NCBI GenBank assembly: GCA_003215635.1
Contig: QCKC01000002.1
Span: 95,338-159,337 of the forward strand
Length of the DNA: 64,000 bases
Direction of reading: 5' to 3'
Source: Prochlorococcus sp. AG-409-J19
Lineage (GTDB): Bacteria > Cyanobacteriota > Cyanobacteriia > PCC-6307 > Cyanobiaceae
Shown here: positions 27,694 to 37,563 of the stretch, one piece after another
Numbering within the stretch: position 1 is the first letter of the stretch
Layout: every line of letters begins with the position of its first letter
The notes under the pieces: model-generated
The model's input: only the letters and a program-made list of their open reading frames with translations
Told to the model about the DNA's origin: nothing
Databases searched by the model: none
Position numbers and translations under genes: made by a program

Positions 27694-28077
27694 ATGGCTG
27701 ACGATCCGGTAGAACGCATTCATCTTTCATTGATGCAGGATGTTTTGCCTGTTGGTTTAGCTATGTTGCAACGTGCTCGCACAAAAGGACTTCAAAACCT
27801 TGCAACATCTTTAGTAGTTTCTGATTCGCCTGTGGCAGATTTGAGAGACGAAGGTCAAAGGCCTGCTCGAGAGTTAAGAGATAAGTTGGATCGTGTTCGT
27901 CCTGGTTTAGGAAATCCATTGCAATCAGTCGATATAAAAGTTCAGGAAGCAAGTGAAAATAATGATTTGATTGATCATCAAGAACTCTTAGAAGTTCTTG
28001 ATCGGATTGAAAATAGACTATTAATATTGGGAAATCATATTAATAAGGGAGACTCTAATTCTGATTTAGATATATAG
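27694..28077 (+). CDS. Conserved hypothetical protein
   Basis: 127 residues, soluble and largely helical. The start (MADDPVERIHLSLMQDVLPVG) is regular, a charged loop RDEGQRPARELRDKLDRVRPGLGNP follows, and the end has a helix (LLEVLDRIENRLLIL). No family recognised. It lies 13 bases behind the previous gene and 6 before PBP2, so the three probably share a transcript. Confidence 0.65.
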   Translation: MADDPVERIHLSLMQDVLPVGLAMLQRARTKGLQNLATSLVVSDSPVADLRDEGQRPARELRDKLDRVRPGLGNPLQSVDIKVQEASENNDLIDHQELLEVLDRIENRLLILGNHINKGDSNSDLDI

Positions 28078-28083
28078 AATTGT

Positions 28084-29892
28084 ATGGTAATTAATATTGA
28101 AAAAGTTAGGGGACTTAAAAGAGTCAGTGGTATGCAAAATCAACCATTAATAATATTAATCTTTTTATTTTTTTGTTTTGGTTCAATGATATTTAGACTT
28201 TTTTGGCTGCAAATAATTCACGGTCCACGATACAAAGAATTGTCTAACGAGAACCGTATCAAATTAGTGGAACGTTCTCCTATTAGAGGTCGTCTGTTAG
28301 ATAGAAATGGTGAGATATTGGCAACTAGTAGGTTTAAATATAATTTGTATGCTCAACCTAGATTGCTTGATAAAGAGACTTGGATTGATCTTAAGAATAC
28401 TATTGGTAAATTATTAAAGATTTCCGATGAGCTTTTGGAGATACGTTATCAGAAAGGTATTGATAGTAAATTGTTTCGTATTCCTTTGATTTATGATTTA
28501 ACTCCGGAACAGATAGTGCGTTTTCAAGAGATTGCTCCAGCTTTGAAAGGTATTCAATTAGATATAGATGTTTTGAGACATTATCCCTATGGAAATCTGG
28601 CGTCTCATGTTATGGGTTACACCCAACCATTGACGGCAGAAGAATTCAAGATCCTTTCTAAGAGAGGTTATAAGATTCGTGATCGCATTGGCAGAACAGG
28701 TATTGAAGCTGCATTTGAATCTGATTTACGGGGAGAATGGGGTGGCCAAATGCTAGAAGTCAACGCATTTGGTGCTGTTCAAAGAAATCTTGGTGAAAAG
28801 CCTGCAGTAGCAGGGAAGGATATAACTCTTACAATTGATTTAGGAATACAGCTTGCTGCAGAAAAAGCTTTATCTACTAAGAAGGCTGGGGCAATTGTTG
28901 CGTTAGACCCTCGAACTGGTGCTATCAGAGCAATGGCTAGTCGCCCTGCGTTTGATCCGAATTTCTTCTCGAAATTGTTTACTTCTCAGAAGGAGTACGA
29001 CAGCCTGTTTTTATCCGAAAACAAACCTTTATTTAGTAGAGCATTGAATGCATATGACCCTGGTAGTACTTGGAAACCAGTTACGGCATTAGCAGGAATG
29101 GAAACAGGTCAATTTCCGCCTGATATTCGATTAAAGACCCAAGGCTGTATTACTTATGGTAGTCATTGTTTTCCAGAATATAATCGTGTGGGTTTTGGTT
29201 CTATTGGATATGAAGAGGCCTTAGCTTTTTCTAGTAATACATTTTTTTATCAAGTTGGCGTCGGAGTTGGTTCTCAGGCCTTATATGAAGTAGCTAAAAA
29301 ATTAGGTTTTGAAGCACTTTCTGGGATTGAAATTGGATATGAGGAAAGTAAAGGATTAGTAGGTAACGCGAAATGGGCAGAAAAGGGTAGGGGGTGGGGA
29401 AAATCAGGGCAAACTCCCTGGATACCGGAAGATATGGCTAGTGCTTCTATAGGGCAGATGGTTGTACTTGTTACTCCTTTGCAATTAGCTCGTGCATATG
29501 CGGTATTTGCTAATGGTGGCTATTTGATAACTCCTCATCTTGTTGATGGACAAGTGGATTGGCTTGCGCCTGATAAGAGAAGCAAGGTGGACTTGAATGT
29601 TTCCTTCTTAGAAACCGTGAGAATGGGTCTACGTAAAGTTGTTGAGTCAGGCACTGCAAATTCCTTAAATTTGTCAAAATTTCCTCTCATATCAGGTAAA
29701 ACCGGTACTGCTGAAGACAGTACTGGAGGATTAGATCATGCATGGTTCGTTGGTTTTTCGCCGTATGAGTTAGGCGAATTGGTTGTGGTTGCTTTTGCGC
29801 AAAATACGCCAGGTGGTGGTTCTGTTCATGCTTTGCCTATGGCTAAACAGGTTTTTGAAGCTTGGATAAAAACTAGAGATATGAATAATTAA
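28084..29892 (+). CDS. mrdA: Penicillin-binding protein 2 (class B transpeptidase)
   Basis: 602 residues. One N-terminal membrane anchor (LIILIFLFFCFGSMIFRLF) is followed by the PBP dimerisation domain (RSPIRGRLLDRNGEILA, HVMGYTQ, GRTGIEAAFE) and the transpeptidase domain with YDPGSTWKPV (active-site Ser in SxxK), SSNTFFYQ and KTGTAED. It cross-links peptidoglycan during elongation and would act with MreB, MreC and MreD, encoded at 56-58 kb. It converges on sqdX with a 4-base overlap. Distinction from FtsI rests on the PBP2-like N-terminal motifs. Confidence 0.88.
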   Translation: MVINIEKVRGLKRVSGMQNQPLIILIFLFFCFGSMIFRLFWLQIIHGPRYKELSNENRIKLVERSPIRGRLLDRNGEILATSRFKYNLYAQPRLLDKETWIDLKNTIGKLLKISDELLEIRYQKGIDSKLFRIPLIYDLTPEQIVRFQEIAPALKGIQLDIDVLRHYPYGNLASHVMGYTQPLTAEEFKILSKRGYKIRDRIGRTGIEAAFESDLRGEWGGQMLEVNAFGAVQRNLGEKPAVAGKDITLTIDLGIQLAAEKALSTKKAGAIVALDPRTGAIRAMASRPAFDPNFFSKLFTSQKEYDSLFLSENKPLFSRALNAYDPGSTWKPVTALAGMETGQFPPDIRLKTQGCITYGSHCFPEYNRVGFGSIGYEEALAFSSNTFFYQVGVGVGSQALYEVAKKLGFEALSGIEIGYEESKGLVGNAKWAEKGRGWGKSGQTPWIPEDMASASIGQMVVLVTPLQLARAYAVFANGGYLITPHLVDGQVDWLAPDKRSKVDLNVSFLETVRMGLRKVVESGTANSLNLSKFPLISGKTGTAEDSTGGLDHAWFVGFSPYELGELVVVAFAQNTPGGGSVHALPMAKQVFEAWIKTRDMNN

Positions 29893-31034
29893 GCAGCAAT
29901 TGTGAGTGAACTGTCTAAGACTTGTTTGTAATAGGTGCGTAATTGGTTTGTAGCTCCAGACCAGTTCCAGCATTCGGCTTCTTGTCGGGCTGCTTTTCTC
30001 ATCATTTGACGTTCTAGATCATTGCCAAGTAGTTTTTGTGTTGCTTTGATGAGACTTTTAGCACCTGCATCCTCACCATCTGGATTATATAAACAACCAT
30101 TTTTTCCATCGGTAATTATGTCAGGAATGCCACCTCTATTTGCACCGACAACCGGGCAACCTGCAGCCATTGCTTCTAATAGTACGAGACCAAGAGTTTC
30201 AGTACTTGAAGGGAAAAGAAATGCATCACCACTTGCATAAGCGCTAGCAAGTTCTTGACCTTCCAGATATCCAACAAATGTAGTCGCAGTATTTTCAAAG
30301 GTTTTTTCCAATTGTTGTCTGTATGGTCCATCTCCTACAAGAGCTAGTCTTGCTTTAGGGAGAGCTTGCAAGACGGGCTTAATTCGTTCGATTTGTTTTT
30401 CAGCTGACAGTCTTCCTACATAAATAAGCAATTCTCCTTGATCGTCATATTTGCCTAATAGTCGTTTTCGCATCGCATCAGTTTTTAGTTCAGGTTTAAA
30501 TACTTCTGTATCCACTCCTCTTTGCCACAGAGCAGTGTGTTGTATTCCTTTTTCACGAAGTTCTTCCACCATTGCAGTTGAAGTGCAAAGATTCAGAACC
30601 GCTTGATTATGTGCGGCTTTAAGGAGTTCCCATAACAAAGGTTCGAGCATTCCCATTCCATAGTGCTCAAGGTATTTAGGCAGATGAGTGTGATAACTAG
30701 CTACCAGAGGTATTCCATTAGTTTTTGCAAGCCAGATTCCACCCAATCCAAGTACTGCGGGATTAACTACATGTATTAAATCAGGTTTAAATTCTTCTAT
30801 AGCTTCATAGACTGCTGGACCTGGTAATCCGAGTTTTAGTTCTGGGTAAAGAGGTAAAGGCATTGCAGAGACCCCTTTTACTTTGGCCCCCATGTATTCC
30901 TTAGGTCCTCCTTCGGGACAAAAAACCAAAACCTCATCTCCTGTTTTTGTTAGTTCAGGAATGGTTTTTGTTAACCGCGTTACGATTCCATCGACTTTTG
31001 GAAGGAATGTTTCGGTAAAAAAAGCTATCTTCAC
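29889..31034 (-). CDS. sqdX: Sulfoquinovosyl diacylglycerol synthase
   Basis: 381 residues, GT-B glycosyltransferase family 4. Visible: FFTETFLPKVDGIVTRL, HVVNPAVLGLGG, SYHTHLPKYLEHYG, RGVDTEVF, VGRLSAEKQIERI, and the nucleotide-sugar end FPSSTETLGLVLLEAMAAGCPVVGA. Joined to sqdB, this identifies SqdX, which moves sulfoquinovose from UDP to diacylglycerol at the membrane. Start GTG. It lies 29 bases behind sqdB. Confidence 0.93.
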   Translation of the reverse strand: MKIAFFTETFLPKVDGIVTRLTKTIPELTKTGDEVLVFCPEGGPKEYMGAKVKGVSAMPLPLYPELKLGLPGPAVYEAIEEFKPDLIHVVNPAVLGLGGIWLAKTNGIPLVASYHTHLPKYLEHYGMGMLEPLLWELLKAAHNQAVLNLCTSTAMVEELREKGIQHTALWQRGVDTEVFKPELKTDAMRKRLLGKYDDQGELLIYVGRLSAEKQIERIKPVLQALPKARLALVGDGPYRQQLEKTFENTATTFVGYLEGQELASAYASGDAFLFPSSTETLGLVLLEAMAAGCPVVGANRGGIPDIITDGKNGCLYNPDGEDAGAKSLIKATQKLLGNDLERQMMRKAARQEAECWNWSGATNQLRTYYKQVLDSSLTIAA

Positions 31035-31063
31035 AGGATCAAGCGTTGGATAGAAATTCCTAG

Positions 31064-32260
31064 TTAGGGAGATTTTTTAATGGCTTGGGCTTGGGTGGTT
31101 GTCCATGCAGATTGGCATGGTATGCGTTTGCGATCGCATCTAGTGGCCCATTTTTTCGCAATCTCAACTACTTCCGCAAGTAATCCATCATCGAGTGTGG
31201 TTGGTTTTAGTCCGAGTTCAATAAAACAACGGTTGTCAACAATTAAATCATTTTCAACCGCTTCATTTCTGGGATTAGGAAGATAGTTTATTTCGGCGTT
31301 AGTTAGAGCGGCTACTTTTTTTGCCAATTCACCTACTTGGTGACTTTCTGTCATTTGGTTAAATATTTTTACTCGTTCGCCTGTCTTAGGAGGATTTTCC
31401 AAAGCTAGTTGAACGCATTTTACTGAATCTTGGATATGAATAAAAGCCCTGGTTTGGCCTCCTGTTCCATGAACCGTTAATGGATAACCAATTGCCGCTT
31501 GCATTAAGAAACGGTTGAGTACAGTTCCATAGTCGCCATCGTAGTCAAATCGATTGGTCAGGCGGATATCTCTTTTGGTGGCATCGGTATTTGTTCCCCA
31601 AACAATTCCCTGATGCAAGTCTGTGATTCGTATATTGTCGTTTTTGTTGTAATAGAGAAATAAAAGTTGATCAAGAGTTTTGGTCATGTGATAAACACTT
31701 CCTGGGCTTGCAGGATGCAGTATTTCTTCTTCGAAACGACTTCCGTCTGGTTGCGGAACTTCTACTTTGAGATAACCCTCCGGAATTGTTGCTCCACGAT
31801 GTGAGCCATACCCATAGACGCCCATTGTCCCAAGGTGAACTATGTGTATATCAAGTCCACTTTCAACAATTGCAGTTAGTAAGTTGTGTGTTCCATTTAC
31901 ATTGTTATCAACTGTATAGCGCTTTGTAGCACTTGATTTCATTGAATATGGTGCTGCACGTTGTTCAGCAAAATGCACTATTGAATCTGGCTGTTCTGTA
32001 ATTAGCAGTTTCAGTAGTCGTTCATATTCAGTAGCAATATCAAGGAGTTCAAATTTGATCGGTTTCCCACCGATTTCTTTCCAGGCTTCAAGCCTTTCAT
32101 TGATATTCCTGATAGGTGTTAATGAATCAACCTCAAGGTCAATGTCGATTTTACGGCGACTAAGGTTGTCAACGATTAGTACGTCGTGGCCTTGATCTGA
32201 CAAATTAACGGCACAGGGCCAGCCACAGAAACCGTCACCACCAAGAACGAGAATTTTCAC
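31064..32260 (-). CDS. sqdB: UDP-sulfoquinovose synthase
   Basis: 398-residue extended SDR. The cofactor site has the SqdB-type GGDGFCGWPCAVNL at the start, and the middle has YGYGSHRGATIPEGYL and VYHMTKTLDQ with the YxxxK pair. DLHQGIVWG and IHIQDSVKC also match. It adds sulfite to UDP-glucose. GTG start with a strong AGGAG upstream. First gene of the sqdB-sqdX pair for the thylakoid sulfolipid. Confidence 0.95.
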   Translation of the reverse strand: MKILVLGGDGFCGWPCAVNLSDQGHDVLIVDNLSRRKIDIDLEVDSLTPIRNINERLEAWKEIGGKPIKFELLDIATEYERLLKLLITEQPDSIVHFAEQRAAPYSMKSSATKRYTVDNNVNGTHNLLTAIVESGLDIHIVHLGTMGVYGYGSHRGATIPEGYLKVEVPQPDGSRFEEEILHPASPGSVYHMTKTLDQLLFLYYNKNDNIRITDLHQGIVWGTNTDATKRDIRLTNRFDYDGDYGTVLNRFLMQAAIGYPLTVHGTGGQTRAFIHIQDSVKCVQLALENPPKTGERVKIFNQMTESHQVGELAKKVAALTNAEINYLPNPRNEAVENDLIVDNRCFIELGLKPTTLDDGLLAEVVEIAKKWATRCDRKRIPCQSAWTTTQAQAIKKSP

Positions 32261-32319
32261 TAAATACTCCTGTTAATACAGAGCAGTTCACTCATTAATC
32301 TGAGGCTACTACAGGGTTT

Positions 32320-32487
32320 TCAGCTAATGCTAATAGTAACAGCAATTAAGCATCCAAAAAGGAGAGCCCCAACGGTAATAATTATCCAGGAATTCTTGCC
32401 ATCACTTGTTTTTTGATCAATCACTTCAATTTTGGGTTCTCTGGCAAATGCGTTTAATTTGCCACCTTCTTCATTTGTTACTGTCAT
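32320..32487 (-). CDS. psb34: Psb34/ssl1498-type small photosystem II protein
   Basis: 55 residues, ATG at 32487. The start MTVTNEEGGKLNAFAREPKI matches the EEGG-LN-FA-EP consensus of the ssl1498 family (Psb34), and one C-terminal membrane helix follows (SWIIITVGALLFGCLIAV). Psb34 binds CP47 during photosystem II assembly in Synechocystis. The gene is small and easy to miss. It stands alone between sqdB and thiG on the same strand. Confidence 0.8.
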   Translation of the reverse strand: MTVTNEEGGKLNAFAREPKIEVIDQKTSDGKNSWIIITVGALLFGCLIAVTISIS

Positions 32488-32554
32488 TTTTTTTAAGTAT
32501 CTCGGCGGACCTTATGGACCAAATCGCATAAGAAATCTATTCCGTTACGTTCCT

Positions 32555-33376
32555 TTATGAAGATGAAACGACTGAATGATTGATTAAACCGGTAGAGGGA
32601 GAACTGGCAGAAGCGAATGGTTGAGCAGGTAGTCGACCCGCTAAGAAGGATTTTCTTCCTGCTTTGACTGCAAGTGCCATTGCTTCAGCCATATTGCGTG
32701 GATCTTCTGCAAGAGCAATGGCGCTATTTACTAGAACTGCAGCGGCACCCATCTCAAGTGCTTGAGCTGCCTCACTAGGGACTCCGATTCCTGCATCTAC
32801 CACTACAGGAATGCGGGAGTTTTCAATGATTAATCTAATGTTGGCTGCATTATTTAAGCCTTGCCCAGAACCAATAGGGGATCCTAAAGGCATTACAGTT
32901 GCACATCCAACTTCTTCAAGTCGTTTAGCTAGTAAAGGATCGGCATTAATGTAAGGAAGTACCGTAAAGCCATCCTGGACAAGTTTTTCGGCAGCTGAAA
33001 GTGTGCCAAAAGGGTCAGGCAGTAAATGACGTTTGTCAGGAATTACTTCTAATTTCACAAAATTATTGTCCACTTGACCTGCGAGTTTTGCTAATTCTCT
33101 TCCAAGTTTTGCTACTCGGATCGCATCTTCTGCAGTTTCACATCCGGCTGTATTAGGAAGCATCCATATCTTTGACCAATCTATTGCTTCGATTAATCCA
33201 ACATGCCCTAGGTCTTGTTTTTGTACTCTCCTTACCGCTACCGTTACCATTTCTGAACCAGAGATTGCCAAGCTTTCTTGCATCTTTTCCGTATTGGAGT
33301 ATTTCCCTGTTCCAGTAAACAAGCGGTTTTTAAAAGTCTTGTTCCCAATTTTTAGTAGATCTTGTGAAGTCGTCAT
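32555..33376 (-). CDS. thiG: Thiazole synthase
   Basis: 273-residue TIM barrel. Visible: [52 protein letters not shown] with the Schiff-base Lys region, [16 protein letters not shown] and [20 protein letters not shown]. It builds the thiazole ring of thiamine from DXP, glycine/tyrosine-derived imine and ThiS thiocarboxylate. It complements thiC and thiL elsewhere in the window. No riboswitch was seen upstream. Confidence 0.96.
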   Translation of the reverse strand: MTTSQDLLKIGNKTFKNRLFTGTGKYSNTEKMQESLAISGSEMVTVAVRRVQKQDLGHVGLIEAIDWSKIWMLPNTAGCETAEDAIRVAKLGRELAKLAGQVDNNFVKLEVIPDKRHLLPDPFGTLSAAEKLVQDGFTVLPYINADPLLAKRLEEVGCATVMPLGSPIGSGQGLNNAANIRLIIENSRIPVVVDAGIGVPSEAAQALEMGAAAVLVNSAIALAEDPRNMAEAMALAVKAGRKSFLAGRLPAQPFASASSPSTGLINHSVVSSS

Positions 33377-33470
33377 TAGAACTATTGAGAGTGTCGAGTG
33401 GTTTTTGTTAAGGATTTGTCTGTATTATTTAGCCATCTCGATTTAGCGTGTATCTATCATTATCTGTTTT

Positions 33471-34010
33471 ATGACAATTTTAATTGCATTGGATTTGCCT
33501 AGTGATGTTGAGATGCCCATTAAAGAAGTGCCTTCTTTAGAAGAATCTTTAGAAGTACTACCAGAAGTTTTACCAATCATTCTAGATGGACCTGTAGAAA
33601 AGTTTGACCCAGTTAATAGAGCCGCCATGCTTTCCAAGAGTTTGGCTAGAAAGTGGTGTGGTACTTATCAATCTTTTGATGATGGTTCAACTAAAGATGT
33701 GACTCTTCAATTTGAACAGGTTAGGTCTATTGGTCAGATAGTTGATATGAGAGGTGATTTAATGATTGGCAATATCTCAACTCCTGTCCAAGTTCATTTA
33801 AATGCTAGCTCAGATCAATTGGAGTTAATACCTCTGTCTTCTAACTTGCCATCTGGAATAGAGGTTGGATCTGTTTTTATGGGTCTTCAGGGAATGAGTA
33901 TAGCTAGTTTAACTTCTCCTAGTTTCACCAATCTTGGTGCCCGTCTTGAATTAAATCAAATATGTACAAAACAAATTTCAAAAGCCCCTTCCATCAGAGC
34001 CATCTGGTAA
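33471..34010 (+). CDS. Conserved cyanobacterial protein of unknown function
   Basis: 179 residues. After an acidic leader, the core (KWCGTYQSFDDGSTKDVTLQFEQV) leads into a beta-rich region (IGQIVDMRGDLMIG, STPVQVHLNAS). No signal peptide is clear, although the first 10 residues are hydrophobic. It looks like a small beta-barrel domain. Divergent from thiG; its 3' end overlaps the convergent TPR gene by 33 bases. Confidence 0.65.
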   Translation: MTILIALDLPSDVEMPIKEVPSLEESLEVLPEVLPIILDGPVEKFDPVNRAAMLSKSLARKWCGTYQSFDDGSTKDVTLQFEQVRSIGQIVDMRGDLMIGNISTPVQVHLNASSDQLELIPLSSNLPSGIEVGSVFMGLQGMSIASLTSPSFTNLGARLELNQICTKQISKAPSIRAIW

Positions 34011-34535
34011 TGAATTTGATTCGCTTTTCTCGAGTCTTTTCAATTGTTTCTTAGCAGTTTTATTTTCCGGATCTAATTTCAGTACTTCTTGATAAAGCTC
34101 GATGGCATTTCCCTTATTGAGAAGGCGTTCTTGAGCAAAGGCCAGGTTATTCATGGCAACTGGATAATCAGGCTTAGCTTTAATGGCTTTTTTGTAGTGG
34201 GCGATTGATGATTGAAAATCATCTTGGGCTGCAAGTGCAAAACCTAATGCATTTTCAATTAATGCTTTTGCTTCTTCAGGTTCGTTGTCTAGATTTTTTG
34301 TAGCTTTCCGGAGTGTTGAGACTGCCTGAGGATAAAGACGCTTTCTTAGTTGGGCAGAAGCAAGTTCATACAGTTGGGAGGCTTCTTTGGAATCTTCAGC
34401 ATTGGTTTTCTCAAGTTTAAGAAGTTTGATTTCATCTGATCTAACCCTTAAAAGTTGTCGACCAACTAATATTGCGACAATGGAGAGAAGGCTAATTAGG
34501 CCAATTAGATAAGCCTGAGGTAGAGAAATATCCAC
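33978..34535 (-). CDS. TPR-repeat membrane-anchored protein
   Basis: 185 residues. An N-terminal membrane helix (AYLIGLISLLSIVAILVG) is followed by about three TPR units (residues 60-160, e.g. ASQLYELASAQLRKRLYPQA, AIAHYKKAIKAKPDYPVAMN and AIELYQEVLKLDPENKTAKK). Start GTG. It probably scaffolds a membrane complex; the partner is unknown. Next to the Cys-rich protein gene on the same strand (2-base gap). Confidence 0.8.
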   Translation of the reverse strand: MDISLPQAYLIGLISLLSIVAILVGRQLLRVRSDEIKLLKLEKTNAEDSKEASQLYELASAQLRKRLYPQAVSTLRKATKNLDNEPEEAKALIENALGFALAAQDDFQSSIAHYKKAIKAKPDYPVAMNNLAFAQERLLNKGNAIELYQEVLKLDPENKTAKKQLKRLEKSESNSLPDGSDGRGF

Positions 34536-34537
34536 TT

Positions 34538-34999
34538 CTAGTTGCGATCTGGCAGATCTGGTGTTTGATGTAATAACCGATTTAGTCTTAATCGGTCCAC
34601 ATTGAGAGGGTCTGGAGCTATTTCGCCAGCAAGTTCTCGAAATTTTTGTTCTATTTCCTCTGGGACTCTGACATCAAAGATTTTTTCCATTAATGCCTCA
34701 AGAGAAAATAAATAAGCATTGATGTTTTCTAGATCATTAATTGCTTGTTGTATATCATTTTGGTTCTCTATTTGCTCCTGTCCCACTGAATGTATTGGGT
34801 AATTTGTAGGTTCCTTGGTCTCGCCCTTGGATTGTTTTTGTAGATCTTCTAAAACTCGACTGGCAAGAGTTCTAAATGCTTGCAAAGCAGCCCAATTGAG
34901 TTCTTGTTGCTGTCGAAGGGTAGGACATTCACGAATTAAACGATCATGTTCTTTATAGAACCTTTGACAGTCAGGGCATTGACAGGGCTCTTCTGGCAC
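34538..34999 (-). CDS. Conserved hypothetical protein with N-terminal CxxC
   Basis: 153 residues from a GTG start. The N-terminus has CQCPDC and a later single Cys (IRECPTL), which may bind metal. The middle is helical (QQELNWAALQAFRTLASRVL) and the rest is charged. Family not recognised. It lies upstream of the TPR gene, in the same direction, so a joint role is possible. Confidence 0.65.
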   Translation of the reverse strand: MPEEPCQCPDCQRFYKEHDRLIRECPTLRQQQELNWAALQAFRTLASRVLEDLQKQSKGETKEPTNYPIHSVGQEQIENQNDIQQAINDLENINAYLFSLEALMEKIFDVRVPEEIEQKFRELAGEIAPDPLNVDRLRLNRLLHQTPDLPDRN

Positions 35000-35036
35000 C
35001 TCAGTCCCAATAGCTCAATACATATCATTGCATTTT

Positions 35037-35852
35037 TTATGCCGCTAATGGGGGTTCTTCGTTGAGAGGGTTATTTATTGAGGTTTTTAGTTGGTCGAAT
35101 TCAATTGCTTGAATTCGCTTTACACAAGCTAAAACGCTTCCTTTAGCAAATTCCTTAAAGGCTTTTTGGGCTGATCGCAATGAATAAAAGCCAACGAGGA
35201 ATGCTCCAGGTACCAAAGTGCCATCTTTTTGCTTGAAGTAACCTTGGAAGATTTTTCGGTCGGTTAGTCTGTTACCCACTAGAAATAATTGATTGGGATT
35301 AGATCTGATTCCTGAATTATTGATCAAATCATATTCTTTATATAAGGAGCTGTACTGTTCTTTCTTCATCATTAGATTTAAGCCACCTAGACAAATTAAA
35401 TGTCTAGACATCTCCTTGGGATCATTAGAATAAGTTGTTTTCTGTTTCTCCGCATCATGTTTAACTGTAGGCTTTTTAGGATCTACAATCCTGGAAATCT
35501 GATTTTCTAGACTTTGAGTCTCAGATGGATTTATAGTTGTAGTTTCTGATTCTAGTAAATAGCTTTCTTCTGTACTGCTTCCAAGCGGTAATGGTATTTC
35601 AATAGTAGAGACAACTTGTATTACATCTCTGAGACGCATTGAATCCGCAAACCAACCCATTGCTTGTTCAATGTCAACTCTTCTTTCTGCATCGTTGGCT
35701 TGTTCTTCGTGTGCATCTGCCAAGAGCGAAAGCCAGCACAGACATCTAGCTTGAATAATTGAGAGGTCTAGGTCATCTGGAAGCGAATTGGCAATGTTTT
35801 CGCTTTCTTGTTGTACAAGTAATCGCAGTCGAACATCGTGAAGTTGCGTCAT
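35037..35852 (-). CDS. Conserved hypothetical protein
   Basis: 271 residues. The N-terminal third is helical (LRLLVQQESENIANSL, ARCLCWLSLLADAHEEQAND). A low-complexity Ser/Thr/Glu linker separates it from a C-terminal domain (LICLGGLNLMMKKEQYSSLY, DRKIFQGYFKQKDGTLVPGAFLVGFYSLRS as separate stretches). No named domain. It sits directly before the tRNA-Arg gene in the same direction. Confidence 0.65.
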   Translation of the reverse strand: MTQLHDVRLRLLVQQESENIANSLPDDLDLSIIQARCLCWLSLLADAHEEQANDAERRVDIEQAMGWFADSMRLRDVIQVVSTIEIPLPLGSSTEESYLLESETTTINPSETQSLENQISRIVDPKKPTVKHDAEKQKTTYSNDPKEMSRHLICLGGLNLMMKKEQYSSLYKEYDLINNSGIRSNPNQLFLVGNRLTDRKIFQGYFKQKDGTLVPGAFLVGFYSLRSAQKAFKEFAKGSVLACVKRIQAIEFDQLKTSINNPLNEEPPLAA

Positions 35853-35938
35853 GTTGACTTTTTCACTACCTACACGCTAGCTAGAGTGTCCCATTTTTAC
35901 ATCCCACTACATGTAGTACCAGAAACAAGTTTTAATCA

Positions 35939-36012
<74 letters not shown>

Positions 36013-36050
36013 AGTGGAACAAAGTTTGTTCACACGCCATTATGGGGTTT

Positions 36051-36449
36051 GAAAGCAGGAGAGGTGATCGCGATCGAAAAATTGCTGTTTATTTGCAGTG
36101 ATTTTTTGATTGAGGAAAGTCCGGGCTCCCAGATGGCCAGGCTTGCTGGGTAATGCCCAGTGCGGGTGACCGCGAGGAGAGTGCCACAGAAAAACACCGC
36201 CGATGGCTTTGTGGGTTATTCACTCACCAGCACAGGCAAGGGTGCAAAGGTGCGGTAAGAGCGCACCAGCAGTATCGAGAGGTACTGGCTCGGTAAACCC
36301 CGGCCGGGAGCAAGGCCAAGGGACAAAGGTTGGCCATTTTCCTTGTTCCGATTAGTTGAGCTGCTAGAGGCCATTGGAAACGATGGTCCCAGATAGATGA
36401 TCGCCCACCTGTTACAAGGTGAACAGAACCCGGCTTATGACCTGCTTTC
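36051..36449 (+). ncRNA. rnpB: RNase P RNA
   Basis: Bacterial type A RNase P RNA. The universal core is readable: GAGGAAAGTCCGGGCTCCC near the 5' side and AACAGAACCCGGCTTATG near the 3' side. The terminal P1 helix is formed by GAAAGCAGG (36051-36059) and CCTGCTTTC. It is the catalytic subunit that trims tRNA 5' ends. Precise ends are inferred from P1 pairing. Confidence 0.95.
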
Positions 36450-36513
36450 TCTTTATTCCTGAACTTACATTCGATTTTTTTAAAGAGATTGGATCTAACT
36501 CTTTTTAAATTTC

Positions 36514-37254
36514 ATGACTTCTAGTCACAAAGTTGCTATTTCTGTTGGACGTATTGAGCAGATTCGAATTTTGCTCAAGAGAATTAAGTTGGATGCATTT
36601 CGATTAGATTCGAAAAAGTCATTTGAAATGTATTTTTTTGCATTGTGTGAGGAAGCTTTAACCCATACTTCAGCAAAAGTTTCTATTAATCATGAAAGAT
36701 TAGAGTTTCTTGGGGATGCTGTATTGCGGCTGGCTGCTTCTGAATTTATAGAACGATGTTTCCCTAACATGAAAGTTGGAGATAGATCAGCTTTAAGAGC
36801 TCATTTAGTTTCTGATGATTGGTTGGCAGATGTAGGTGCGAAAATTCGAATTGATGAATTCATACGTGTTGGTTCTAAAGCTGCAGGTGATCCAAATGCT
36901 GCAGCAACTATTAATGCCGAAGCTGTTGAAGCTTTAATAGGAGCCTTATATGATTATTATCTTTGTACAGAACCTATACATATTTGGTTGACTTCCTTTT
37001 GGGAGAAAACAAGCGCTGAGGTTCTTAAAGATCCTCATAGAAAAAATTCTAAATCTGCTCTTCAAGAGTTAAGTCATAGAAGAGGATTTGGCCTTCCTAA
37101 CTATAAAAGTCAAGAAAACAGCCGTAAACATGGAGATGGAAGACGTTTTATCTCAGAAGTATTTTTGGATCGTAAACTGGTAGGAAAAGGGTGGGGTAGA
37201 TCTCGCCAAGATGCTGAAAAAGAGGCTGCTAAAAATGCCCTTGAATCTCTCTAA
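36514..37254 (+). CDS. rnc: Ribonuclease III
   Basis: 246 residues. The catalytic domain carries the signature HERLEFLGDAVLRLAASEF (Glu and Asp metal ligands) and a later INAEAVEALIGALY. A C-terminal double-stranded RNA-binding domain ends RQDAEKEAAKNALESL. It processes rRNA and structured RNAs. Located 64 bases after rnpB, so two RNA-processing genes lie together. Confidence 0.95.
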   Translation: MTSSHKVAISVGRIEQIRILLKRIKLDAFRLDSKKSFEMYFFALCEEALTHTSAKVSINHERLEFLGDAVLRLAASEFIERCFPNMKVGDRSALRAHLVSDDWLADVGAKIRIDEFIRVGSKAAGDPNAAATINAEAVEALIGALYDYYLCTEPIHIWLTSFWEKTSAEVLKDPHRKNSKSALQELSHRRGFGLPNYKSQENSRKHGDGRRFISEVFLDRKLVGKGWGRSRQDAEKEAAKNALESL

Positions 37255-37326
37255 TGAGTTTGATTGCGTATTTATTTGCATATAAATAATAGTTTCAATA
37301 GAGCCTTGGCAATGTATTCTAGTATT

Positions 37327-37548
37327 TTATGCTAACACTAAAGAATCTATACGAATAGTGATTAATTTATCCCAGTTTCCGCCTTCAAATAATACAGCAG
37401 CTTGATTACCGTTGATTCGCTGAACAAAACCTTGATATCCATTGTATATAGATGTTGGGTCATGCACTATTACGGTTGTACCTGGGAGAATTGGATCGGG
37501 TCTGTTTTTAAGTTGATTCACTTTCCCTCTCATTAGGAGATCGTTCAT
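37327..37548 (-). CDS. ndhS: NAD(P)H dehydrogenase-like complex subunit S
   Basis: 73 residues (68 if the ATG at 37533 is used). The SH3-like core ([20 protein letters not shown], then [17 protein letters not shown]) is typical of NdhS, the ferredoxin-binding subunit of the photosynthetic NDH-1 complex, on the cytoplasmic face of the thylakoid. Divergent from rimM with only 15 bases between start codons. Confidence 0.8.
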   Translation of the reverse strand: MNDLLMRGKVNQLKNRPDPILPGTTVIVHDPTSIYNGYQGFVQRINGNQAAVLFEGGNWDKLITIRIDSLVLA

Positions 37549-37563
37549 AGATATACTTTAATT

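Noticed and set aside
31130..31137. GCGATCGC, a HIP1 octamer
   Set aside because: I noticed only one copy in the window; a single occurrence inside sqdB is no evidence of the HIP1 repeat system.
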